From contig JBHGNT010000020.1 in assembly GCA_043228905.1 (NCBI GenBank), forward strand, positions 7,936,001 to 8,000,000: a DNA stretch of 64,000 nt, written 5' to 3'. Shown piece by piece: positions 22,677 to 33,006 of the stretch (positions within the stretch are counted from its first letter, which is position 1; every line of letters begins with the position of its first letter). The notes beneath the pieces were generated by a model. That model saw only the letters and a list, made by a program, of their open reading frames with translations, searched no databases and was not told where the DNA came from. The position numbers and the translations under genes are program-made. This DNA comes from Azolla caroliniana. Its lineage: Eukaryota; Polypodiophyta.

Positions 22677-23825
22677 TGTCTCGTTCCTCCCTATCCTAGA
22701 GTGTTGAACTTCGCAGAATTTTGCGAGACAAAGGAGGACTTTAACAACATATCTGGTATGTCGCTCGAGGGTATTGACCTTGATGTTCTAACAGATAGAT
22801 TGATTAGTAATGTAGACTGGATGTCAGTATATAAAGTGCCTAGAGTGAAAGGCAAGGTCAAGCTCAAGCATGTACGACCAGACCTGTACGACGACTGCAT
22901 GAGATTGTGCCAGAAAGTACATCAAGAGATCACGGTCAACAACGAGTTGTCCGTTTCATTTGCCAGATCTTTTGCATATGAGTATTGCAAAACAATGGAG
23001 GAATCTCGTGACCCTGAAATGTACAAGGTAGCTTGGGCAATTTATGGTGAGGCATCAGTAGAAAGATGTTGGAAGATGGGGAGCTTGCAACAAAAAATGG
23101 CAAGATTTTGGAGCTTGCCAGTTGATGATGCAACTGCCGACCGCAACAAACCCGCAAGTATACGCCACACCGACACACAATGAAAGCCAATGTCGATGAT
23201 ACAGGTGAGACATTCATTAGCTATATGCTAAAAAATGTCCATGAAGCCTGTGAGACATTGGAGTTTTTTAAGACTGATTTAGAGAAAGCAACATTGGCTA
23301 TTGCGATAGAGAGCAAAGTCACTTTGGCAATTACAACAATCAAAAATAAGATTCAGGTACCTATTGTTTTGCTAGTATGTAATATGTTATAAATAACTTG
23401 TACAGGAAAATGTGCTACTGAGGCATTATTTGGAACAGATTGCTCAACATGAACTTGAAATTGAGGGGTCGTTGGATCCCCAACGGAAAATTCAACGGCA
23501 GACAGAGATCCGGGTTCTTTAAATGAACCTAGACCTTCTAGGTGTAAATATTGTCGCTGATTACAATTTGGAAAAGCTACAAGTAAGTTAATGATTCTTG
23601 TTTCTTGTTGTTGTATCTTCCTCATTAAGGAATAATTAATTGGTAAATTTCTCAGTTGCGTTGAAGGAACAATACTCCCATCAAGAATAGGTAGTTAGTT
23701 GCCTTAAGAAGCAGCTACATTTTGCGGAGGGGATAGTAAGGAGCAGACAAGAATTGGATCTGAACATTCTTGCTCCCTTACCAAATGAAGGAGAACCAGG
23801 AAACGATATATTGATTGTTTAAGCA
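22677..23825 (+). pseudogene. E2 ORF2: FAR-domain and coiled-coil protein, spliced, with stops
   Basis: Acceptor TTTCAG at 22671-22676 opens an exon with NNELSVSFARSFAYEY (about 22936-22985), homologous to NNEVGTVFARAFACEV of E1 ORF2. A TGA after residue 160 (23181-23183) is followed by helical segments (ETLEFFKTDLEKATLAIAIE), a donor at about 23355 (TTCAG|GTACC), a second exon from 23409 and a third from about 23655 (acceptor TTTCTCAG) ending NEGEPGNDILIV at 23820. In-frame stops also occur in exons two and three. No RING finger is seen in E2. Unknown function; conserved presence in both elements suggests a role in transposition. Confidence 0.55.
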
Positions 23826-24049
23826 CGTTGAATCGCTTGTGGATTACGTGTATAGGACAAATCTACTACTCTATTGGTTCACCTACAACCATGCCAACAC
23901 ACATACCATTTTGTTTGTTTTCAATATGCCTCTCCCATTACTGCATTTTGTTTGGGGGATTGTAGTACAACTCTCCCAGATGAGTGGAGAAAACACACAA
24001 GTAAAATTGCTGCTTGGGACCATAGTGTAGCTAATTAGTTCCATCTTTG

Positions 24050-25075
24050 CTAATTAGGTAAGTTCTATAAAGTGTGGAAACTATTTAGCTATTATGGTTG
24101 TAGTGTAGTAGCTAATTACCTAACATGTCGTTAATTAGCTAAGTGATAGCTAATTAGTTACTACCATACTTTAGCCGAGTAGCTAATTAGCTAAGTGGTA
24201 GCCAATTAGCTACTACCATAGTTTAGTACCGTAGCTAATTAGCTAAGTGGTAGCTAATTAGCTACTACCATAGTTTAGTTGAGTAACTAAGTAGCTAAGT
24301 GGTAGCTAATTAGCTACTACCATAGTTGAATACAATGGCTAAATATCTACTACCACAGTTTAGGTGAGTAACTAATTAGCTAAGTGGTAGCTAATTAGCT
24401 ATTGCAATACTTTAGCTCAGTAGCTAATTGGGTACTACCATAGTTTAGTACAATAGTTAATTAGCTACCAATCAACTAAAGTATGGTAGTAGCTAATTAG
24501 CTAAGTGGTAGCTAATTAGCTACTACCATACTTTAGCTGAGTAGCTAATTAGCTAGGTGGTAGCTAATTAGCTACTATCATAGTTTAGTATAGTAGTTAA
24601 TGAGCTAAGTAGGAGCTAATTAGCTACTACCACACTTTAGTTATAGTGGCTAATTAGCTTGTACCATACTTTAGTACAATAGCTAATTAGCTAAGTGGTA
24701 GCTAATTAGCGACTACCATACTTTAGCTGAGAGGCTAATTAGCTAAGTGGTAGCTAATTAGCTACTACAATAGTTTAGTACAGTAGCTAATTAGCTAAGT
24801 GGTAGCTAATTAGCTACTACCATACTTTAGTTATAGTGGCTAATTAGCTAGTACCAGGTTGTAGTGTAGTAGCTAAGCGAAGTAGCTAATTAGCTCAGTG
24901 GTAGCTAATTAGCTACTATAATTAGCTACTAACATACTTTAGTTATAGTGGCTAATTAGCTAGTACCAGGTTGTAGTGTAGTAGCTAAGCGACGTAGCTA
25001 ATTAGCTCCGTGTTAGCTAATTAGCTACTATCATAGTCTAGAAGAATAGCCAGTTTGCTAAGATGTAGCTAACTA
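24050..25075. repeat. Tandem array built on the palindrome TAGCTAATTAGCTA (left copy)
   Basis: About 1 kb of units such as TAGCTAATTAGCTAAGTGG, TAGCTAATTAGCTACTACCA and TAGTTTAGTACAA. The 14-mer TAGCTAATTAGCTA equals its own reverse complement. The same family fills the transposase intron at 34870-36190, about 9 kb away in the same element. No gene. Confidence 0.88.
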
Positions 25076-25079
25076 GCGA

Positions 25080-25570
25080 CCTTGTTGTTGTAGAATCTTG
25101 TGGATTAAGGAGGGTGCATGAGGTGTCTGGTGTTGATGACGCTACAACCGATGAGGAGATAGTTGCCAACGTGGCTGACAGTAAGACTCCTGCTATCACA
25201 TCTCCTTCAAATCAGCTCCACCCTATTCTGAAGCCATGAAATATTGAAAACAACATGTAAATTTGAGGTTCACAACAATAGTGTTTTTGAACACTTGAGG
25301 AAACATTTCTTCAAATCCCAAAACCTTGATTCCACCCCATTGAGCCCAATTACTGATAATATCCAAACAGATCCCGTTTTACTGGAAAAGCTAGTGCAAG
25401 ACGCGGCTAACTGGCAAGCCACTGCTGAGGTGATGGAAAGGTTGTCGGAGGAGGACACACTTGCGCAATGGGTCAAAGAAGCAAGGCTAAATGGGCAACC
25501 GGCTAGAAAAAGGCTGAAGAAGGGGCCACGATCGGGGACAAGACCAGTTACTGGGTCAAGGGGCTCTTGA
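25080..25570 (+). CDS. E2 ORF3, first exons: unknown protein
   Basis: A short exon (about 25094-25180, acceptor TTGTTGTAG, donor GACAG|GTAAGA) is followed by an open frame to TGA at 25568-25570 with a helical region (LLEKLVQDAANWQATAEVM; EEDTLAQWVKEARL) and a very basic end (ARKRLKKGPRSGTRP) that could be a nuclear localisation signal. No family recognised. It may join the exon starting at 25841, but no donor was confirmed. Confidence 0.4.
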
Positions 25571-25840
25571 ATTGGAGCAAAATACTTATTAGTGGGATAT
25601 GATTGTTAGCAATTTTCCTAGGGTTTTATGAAGTTTTACTATGATCTATTTGGACAAGTAAAACCTCAGATTGGTTGTTGCTCTAAGCACATTATGTAAT
25701 GGAACTCTATGATGTTTCTCCAAGATAATTATGTTCATGTTGTTCTATGATGAAAAATATTTCATGTTCATTATGTTGTTTTGTGAGACTGTTAGTTACT
25801 TTGTGAGTGTGAATATGTTGGTGTTTTCTGATGTTGCAGA

Positions 25841-26805
25841 GTCTAAAGGGTTTGAATCTATTGCTCCTAAGGCCGATGGCAGTGTGGAAACTGTTGATAT
25901 TGATGCGTGTTTAGAGGGTCACATCTTGAAAGTAGATGTAGCAACTGACACAAATGATCTGTTCATGCAAGTTGATCAAGCATGTTGCGTAGATGATCTA
26001 ATTTTGCAGGTAGATACAGCATGTGATACCAGTGAACTGATATCGACCAGATCAGTATCTACATGCACCGAGCCAATGACTAAGTCGACAACACAAGACT
26101 ACCAGAATGTGAAGCCAAACCCAACATAGTCGACCAGGTGTTTGAAGAGGAAAAGGACACCAATTGTGCCAACAGAACCTGAGTTGATTGAAATTGATCG
26201 TGTGCTACCAGTAATTGGTGTAACAGACGCTCAGTTACAGGAATGGAAACCTAAACCATTAGAAGTCGAAAGAAGAGCCTTGATCTTGGAGCTTGATAAA
26301 GTCTTGATGAGTGTGCGATATACGACACCAAGGAGGGACGCAAATCAATTTGTGGAGTGGGTTGTGCAATACTTTGATTTGTTTATTTGGAGCAAAAAAC
26401 CACGTACAGATGTGTGGAAGTGTGTAGAAAGATTCTTCCCGAAGTGGCGACAACATTTCAAAGGTCAGTGGACACGAGAGAATTGTGAGCAGAAGGATAT
26501 TGCAAGATTCAAAAGACTTTCTGATTTTTGGGACACTTGGCCGGATTATAATGCCGACAATACGTTGATTCTGGATACAGAACATTTCTGACATTACTTC
26601 AACATTCACAAATGTTGTCTCATTCTACCCTATGAAATGCTTGAACACTATTTGGTGAAAACATTGAGCTACCAACTAGCTACATGGTTGTGGACTCCAT
26701 ACCTAGCTCAATATGCAGATGATATATGTAGAGAAGTTCCACTAACCAACAAGAGTTTAGTTGTTTATAGGCGATTTGAAGACATTGGCAATGGGATGTT
26801 ATAAA
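25841..26805 (+). pseudogene. E2 ORF3, long last exon with two in-frame stops: unknown protein
   Basis: Opens after an acceptor (GTTGCAG, 25834-25840). An acidic part carries internal repeats (DLFMQVDQACCVDD / DLILQVDTACDTSE). Then come an in-frame TAG (26127), a basic KRKRTP and a folded-looking region (WVVQYFDLFIWSKKPRTDVW; RFFPKWRQHFKGQWTREN), a TGA (26589), and a continued frame (WLWTPYLAQYADDI) to TAA at 26803. Aromatic-rich composition implies a globular domain that I do not recognise. Without copia B its end lies a few hundred bases from the transposase end, tail to tail. Confidence 0.5.
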
Positions 26806-26913
26806 TATGTAATTTGCTACCACTTAATCAATGAAGAATTAAATTGCTTGTTTTGCTTGTTTTGAGTAACTTATCTACTATGTACTTTTTCTTAAAATTA
26901 TGCAAACTATTTT

Positions 26914-28148
26914 TGTTGAGAAATCGTTCGGTCAAATCTCAATAAGCGAACTGTGTTGAAATACGAATAACAAATATGCCAGAAAACAGGACAACAATGG
27001 TGCACAGAGATTTAACGTGGAAACCCTAAAACGGGAGAAAACCACGGGAACAGAGCTTCACTATGTATAGTGGATATACAACATAGAATGTTACAACACT
27101 CCTTCGAGTGTATCAGCCATGCAGGGCTCTTGGCGTCTGTTCTTACGCACACAACTATGACGATGTCGCGTTGTTACGCGCGTGCGTGGAGAAAGGCGGG
27201 ACCACGGGGGTCTTGGACTAGGGAGTGACGGAGCGTAGGAAGTCGAACTTCACCGTTTCCGGGGCATCCCAGAAGCACACCGGAAGCAACCGAAGGGAGA
27301 GAGAGAGAGAGAAAGAGACCGCGCTTAACACCGACTCACGCACACACATGCCGACCCGACTCACGCCCTTATATACAGGAAACGCAGGAAAAGGGGAAGC
27401 ACCCGACACCAACAGAGACGCGAATATACACAGACAGACGCAAATGTATATATATAAAGGGAAGAATACATTCCCGGCTTCGAGCCGGACCAAGGTAGGT
27501 TACAGCAGTCGTCTGTTGTCAAGCCGCCATCGGGGAGCTCTCGGCTCGTCGCGCCGAGCGGGGTCTTGCACAGGAGGCCGAGCCAAGAAAACCCTAAGCA
27601 AACACGAAAGAAGAAGAAGAAGAAGAACTAACCCTAAATCTAACGGTATACCCTCTAACGCAAAAATGGGCAACCCCTCATAAGTGACCCCTCCCTTCCT
27701 TTTATAGCCCAAGGAGGGAGGGACCTTACAATGTGGGATAGAATTTCCCCTCTTATTTCTATGCACCATTTCCTAGTATACATGTGCACATGGTGCACAC
27801 CACCGATTTGCCTATTACACCCTGGTTTCTGCCTATGGACGAAAATCTTCACGACAACGCCGCTCTCACTCACTCTCTGTCTCACACGCTCACGCGCTAC
27901 TTTTGTTCTACACACAACACTATTTTGCCCTAGATGTATATATACTGATACATCGTATAGCCCATTTACAATTGTAGCCACTGCCACATATCATAATTAT
28001 TATTATTGCTATAGTAATAAACAATCGACTCTCTGTTGTCAACTCTTTGACTGTCAGCTACTTCCAAACAGTTGGTTCCTTCGACTCTTCCACTATCGGC
28101 TACTTCTGAACAGTCGGTTCCTCCCACTGGAGGGACATATCCCAAACA
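26914..28148 (-). repeat. Copia B 3' LTR, enlarged by a nested insertion
   Basis: Outside of 27164-27856 it matches the right LTR almost base for base, apart from a short extra duplicated block near 28075-28110 (CTTCGACTCTTCCACTATCG region). The insertion point is the ACTATGACG|CCGCTCTC site of the intact LTR. Confidence 0.9.
27164..27856 (-). mobile_element. Solo LTR inside the copia B 3' LTR
   Basis: A 693-bp insertion absent from the other copia B LTR. It begins TGTCGCG and ends ACGACA on the plus strand (TG...CA ends). On the minus strand it has a TATA box GGGCTATAAAAGG at about 27700 and a (GA) run. No internal region or second LTR is present, so it is read as a solo LTR left by recombination. 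The flanks share only ACG, so the target duplication is imperfect. Its minus-strand start TGTCGTGAAG equals that of the gypsy 3 LTR (46178), suggesting a related gypsy family. Confidence 0.65.
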
Positions 28149-28389
28149 ATCTCCCCCTTCACTCTTGTGGGAGGGAGTCAGTCAATCCTATCTTCCGTCG
28201 ACAAATTCTAAGTTTGTCCGTAGGTAGGTTCTTCGTGAGCATGTCGGATCCATTTTCGTTAGTATGGATCTTCACCAGGGAAAACTCTTCTTCTTCGACT
28301 CTCTCCCGAAACCACTGATACCTCCTTTGTATGTGCTTGGTTCGGGAGTGGTAAGCAGCATTCTTGGCTAGATGTATGGCACTCTAGCT

Positions 28390-29850
28390 GTCATAGTGAA
28401 GCAAGAACTCCCTCTACTTCATCCCTAGCTCGTTGAGAAAGTTTCTCATCCAGATCAGCTCTTTGTCGGCCTCTACCACTGCCATATACTCTGCCTCTGT
28501 AGTCGACAAGGCTACAGACTTCTGCAGTCGTGATTGCCACGACACTGCTCCCCCTGCATAGGTCATCACGTACCCTGATGTCGATCGGCTCGAGTCTACA
28601 TCTCCCGATATGTCCGAATCGGTTAAACCTTCCAACATAGGTTTTCTGACACCATACCTAAGGCACACCCTCGAGGTGCCTTTCAATTACCTGAGTATCA
28701 ACTTCACCGTTGCCAAGTGTTCTCTTCCTGGATTACTTATATATCGGCTTACTACTCCCACATCAAATGCTATGTCTGGTCTCATACAGACCATAACATA
28801 CATTAGACTGCCAACGGCCGAGGCATATGGTACCTTCCTCATCTCGGCCTTCTCCTTCTCCCCTTTCGGGCACTGCTTCGCATTGAACCTGCAATTTGTC
28901 GGCAACACTGAGCCGACTGGCTTTGCGTCTGACATGTTGAATCTTTCTAGGATCTTCGTCAGATACTTTTGTTGTGACAACCATAGCACCTTTTGAGTTC
29001 TATCTCAAACTATGTGCATTCCTAAGATCTATTTAGCCGGTCCAAGGTCTTTCATGGCAAACGACCTGCCTAGAGCTTTCTTCAAGCTTCCAATCTTCCT
29101 TGTGTCTTGACCAACTATCAACATGTCATCAACATATAACAAGAGAATCAAGAAGTCTCCTTCTTCATACCTTTTGACGAACACACGGTGATCAGCCTGT
29201 GTTTTCTGGATCTGGTATTCCATCATGAGCGACTCGAACTTCTTGTACCATTGGCGTGGAGCTTGTTTCAGACCGTACTAGTTTTTCTTCAGTCGACACA
29301 CCAAGTTCTCTTTCCCTTTCTCCTCAAAGCCTTCGGGTTGCTGCATGTAGATTTCTTCTTCTAGCTCCCCCTGTAAGAATGTGGTTTTGACGTCCAACTG
29401 TTCGATCTCCAGGTCCATACTAGCCACTATGCTCAGAACAGTTCGAATGGATGTCATCTTCACGACTGGTGCGAATATTTCGTCGAAGTCAACGCCCTTT
29501 TTCTGTTGAAAACCCTTCACCACTATGCGGGCTTTATACCTAGGCTCACTGTCGACTTCTCTAGTCTTCACCTTGTAGACCCACTTATTCCTGAGTGCTC
29601 TCTTACCTTTCGGCAGCTCTACTAGGTCGTAGGTGTAATTCTCGTGCAAGGATTCCATCTCATCTTGCATCGTGCTCAGCCATTTCTCTCTGTGCTCGTC
29701 GGCAAGGGCTTCTTCATAGTAGTCTGGTTCACCTTCATCAATCAAGAGGATGTATTGACTGGCATATGTTGTCAGTGCTTTCCTTTCTTTGAGTGGGTAT
29801 CTTCTTCCACTCGTTGTTGGCCCTCTTTCGGATGTCTTTGCCAACTCTTC
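28390..29850 (-). pseudogene. Copia B reverse transcriptase and RNase H, degenerate
   Basis: From 29844: LRNKWVYKVKTREVD, IFAPVVKMTSIRTVLS, LDVKTTFLQGELEEE; then YVDDMLIVGQD (catalytic Asp pair, 29115-29150); then RPDIAFDVGVVSRY and the RNase H segment TEAEYMAVVEADKELIWM to about 28414. Stops at about 29278 and 29029, and frame changes, break the frame. Confidence 0.88.
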
Positions 29851-29953
29851 TCTCCGCTCGGGTTCCTACACGTCAATCGGCATCTCCAGGTTGGACGACT
29901 CCAAGTCATACTCTTCAATTGACCTTGGCAGCTTTGCCAACTCAGACTCATAG

Positions 29954-31220
29954 TCAGTTGGTCTCTTTGAGTCGACCGACTCGGTTTTGGTTGTGCCAAC
30001 TGGCCGTCTCCGAACAGCTCACGATGTTGATTCGCTTGGCCTTAGTCGGGGTTGACTGGGGAGTCGTATCCGACTTCTGTTGCTTCCAGTCTTCAATCGT
30101 CTTATCTTCAAGAAAGACTACATCCCGACTTCTCACTAGCCTCTTGTCGACCAAGTCCCATAGCCTATAGCCGAACTCATCTTCCAAGTATCCCATGAAT
30201 ATGCATGCTTTCGACTTACCGTCGAGCTTTGACCTCTGATCCTTCGGTACATGCATATACACCAAACATCCAAACATCCTCAGGTGTTGGTAGGAGACAT
30301 CCTTCCCTGTCCACACTCTTTGTGGAACATCACCCTTTAATGGTACTAAGGGAGACCTGTTGATCAGATAAACAACTGTGTACATCGCCTCAACCCAATA
30401 GGATTTCAACAGTTTCACATGAGAGAGCATGCTCCTTACCCTCTCCATGATCGTTTGATTCATCCTCTCTACAAGCCCGTTCAACATTGGGGTCTTTGGC
30501 ACTGTGTATTCGATCCGAATACCTTGACACTTGCAATACTCCTCAAACTCCCTTCTATATTCGCCACCATTGTCGGTTTGGACAGCCTTCAACTTCCGAC
30601 TCGACTCTCGTTTAGCTCTAGCCTAGAACTCCTTGAAAACCGACAGTACTTGATCCTTCAACTTGAGTACGAAGGCGCATGTCTTATGACTATAGTCGAC
30701 AATAAACATCACAAAGTATTGTCCACCTTGATGCGATGGAGCATCTACATAGCACACATCCATGTGTACCAGTTCCAGTGGCACTTCTCTTCTTCTTGGT
30801 GGTCTTGTGTGGAAAGCTACTCTGTTTTTCTTTCCAACTAAGCAGTCAACGCACTTCTCCAGGTGCACTCTCTTGACTTCTGGTAGAAGCTTTTGGTCGG
30901 CTAGCAGGTGCATTCCTTTCTCACTCATGTGGCGTAGCCTCTTATGTCATATCTCTCCTGCCGAATCAACTACCACATTTACTTCCGATTTGCACAGTCG
31001 GGCATGCATCATAGATAATGTGCCTTCTTTCTATGCTCGGGCAACTATAAGATTCCCTCGGTAGAACTTCCACTTGCCATTCCGAAAACTACCACTATAG
31101 CCTTCGTCATCTAACCTTCTAGTCGATATCAGATTCAATCTAATATCAAGGACATGTCGAACATCCTTCAGAGTCAATTGACACCCTGTCGACGTCGTCA
31201 AGCAGACACTTCCGACTCTG
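29954..31220 (-). pseudogene. Copia B GAG-pre-integrase and integrase, degenerate
   Basis: 30928-30623 has KCVDCLVGKKNRVAF (zinc-domain cysteines) and the first catalytic Asp region LVHMDVCYVDAPSHQG. 30592-29954 has QTDNGGEYRREFEEY (second Asp) and NGLVERMNQTIMERVRSML (catalytic Glu), then a C-terminal segment RLWDLVDKRLVRSRDVVF. One stop separates the two parts near 30600 and others lie upstream. Confidence 0.88.
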
Positions 31221-31234
31221 GTTATCTTGCACTC

Positions 31235-32203
31235 TCAACTATCACCCATCTTCACGTAACCATGATCTCCGGCTATGTAAGTCAAGAAATACTCTCTCGA
31301 CGGAGTTATGTGGAACGATGCGCCAGAACCAATCACCCAAGTGCATTCTTCACTTGCAAGATTTGCACTTGTGTGTTCGCAGATGAACAACAGTTCTTCA
31401 TTGCTCGTAGCAATGGCAGAAGTGTTCTTCTCATCAGGAATCTTCCTGGATTCGACATTGTTTCCGACACCCTTGTCTTTTCTCATGTGTCGGGAGTCCT
31501 TTTGGAAGTGTCCAGGTTTACCACTGTAAAAGCACACTAGCTTACCTCTGGACTTTGATCTAGCTTGGGACTTTTCTCTCCATGGTGGACTTCTTTGCCG
31601 GTTCCTTCCTCTATCCGAATGTTGTGTTACATTCGACTCCGACTGACCGAGCACTCCCTTGTCCTTCCTTGTTGCCTCCTCATTTAGGATGCTTGTCTTC
31701 ACCATTTGTAGAGACAAGTTCTCTTCTTGACAAGAGGTGCTGAGAGTAACCATTAGGTTCTCCCAACTATCCGGTAGTGTGCACATCAGCAAAATGGCCT
31801 GCACCGCATCATCCAGGGGGAACTTGGTTGCAGCAAGTTGGTTTACATACCCCATGAACATGTTGATGTGTTCGACAATGCTCTCACCATCTCTATATTT
31901 CAGCCTTATGATTTTTCTCATCAGCGAGGTTTTATTGAGCGCGTTCTTCCTCTCATACAGACCCGACAACTTCTGCCACATCTCATGGGCATGTGTGTCG
32001 TTCGCAACATGTTGAAGGACACTTACGTCGACGCACTGTCGGATGGTGGCCATTGCTTTTCTGTTTAGAAGTTTCCAATCCGACTCCAATACCCCCCTGG
32101 GTATATCTGCTCTGTCGACTGGCTCGTACAGGTCTTTCACGATGAGAAGGTCTTCCATCTTTATCTTCTAGTCTGCATAGTTTTGTGAGTTTAGAACTAT
32201 CAT
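31235..32203 (-). pseudogene. Copia B gag and protease, with lost catalytic and zinc residues
   Basis: ATG at 32203 is followed after eleven codons by TAG (32168-32170) where related elements have Trp. The frame then runs 32167-31235: gag (YGHxx-type helices, LMCTLPDSWENLM), knuckle CFYSGKPGHFQKDSRH in which two of the three Cys are Ser, and protease loop WVIGSGASFH in which the catalytic Asp is Gly. Copia D has the intact forms CFYCGKPGHFQKNCRH and WVIDSGASFH. This copy would make neither a working protease nor a proper nucleocapsid. Confidence 0.9.
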
Positions 32204-32261
32204 ACCTGGGAAACCGCTCACACCTCCTTCCATGCTTGCACCTCAAGCTCTGATACCAGTT

Positions 32262-32757
32262 TGTTGAGAAATCATTCGGTCAAATCTCAATAAGCGAATT
32301 ATGCTGAAATACGAATCATAGATATGCCAAAAAATAGGACAACAATGGTGCATAGAGATTTAACGTGGAAACCCTAAAATGGGAGAAAACCATGGGAACA
32401 GAGCTTCACTATGTATAGTGGATATACAACATAGAATGTTACAACACTCCTTCGAGTGTACCAGCCATGCAGGGCTCTTGGCGTCTATTGTTATGCACAC
32501 AACTATGACGCCGCTCTCACTCACTCTCTATCTCACACGCTCACGCGCTACTTTTGTTCTACACACTACACTATTTTGCCCTAGATGTATATATATTGAT
32601 ACATCGTATAGCCCATTTACAATTGTAGCCACTGCCACATATCATAATTATTATTATTGCTATAATAATAAACAATCGACTCTCTGTTGTCGACTCTTCG
32701 ATTGTCAACTACTTCCGAACAGTCAGTTCCTCCCATTGGAGGGACATATCCCCAACA
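32262..32757 (-). repeat. Copia B 5' LTR
   Basis: 496 bp, uninterrupted counterpart of 26914-28148; flanked by ATTTT outside and by the initiator tRNA-Met primer site inside. Confidence 0.93.
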
Positions 32758-33006
32758 ATTTTAACTTGTACTTGGTTCACTTGAGTAAATCTGTATTTCA
32801 GAAAGAAGAAGCCTAAACAATATTATTAAACTGTATATTAGAAAGAAGATTGTATATAAAAATGACACACGATTTTGTTGAGAAAGAAGCACAAAAAGTA
32901 GACTATATATCAAATTAAAAACTCCCAAACAGGTCCATTAAACTATTTATTTGCAATACATGTGCTTTGTTTGTTTTACAAGAAAACTGGTAATTGCTAC
33001 TTGTAG

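Larger units (their letters stand above)
26914..32757 (-). mobile_element. Copia B: Ty1/copia retrotransposon inserted in E2
   Basis: LTRs begin TGTTGAGAAATC on the plus strand (26914 and 32262) and end ..CAAACA (28148) or ..CCAACA (32757). The target duplication is ATTTT (26909-26913, 32758-32762). Minus-strand order: 5' LTR, primer site TGGTATCAGAGC (complementary to initiator tRNA-Met) at about 32247-32258, gag, protease, integrase, reverse transcriptase, RNase H, purine tract GAAGGGGGAGA at about 28149-28162, 3' LTR. It is related to copia D (similar protein motifs throughout). Coding regions are damaged. Confidence 0.95.

Noticed and set aside
24050-25075. Regular short repeats, CRISPR-like at first sight
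   Set aside because: Units are contiguous, diverged and palindromic without unique spacers or cas genes, in a eukaryotic transposon.
27218-27987. Open frames inside the copia B LTR
   Set aside because: They lie in a solo LTR with simple repeats and have no domain.
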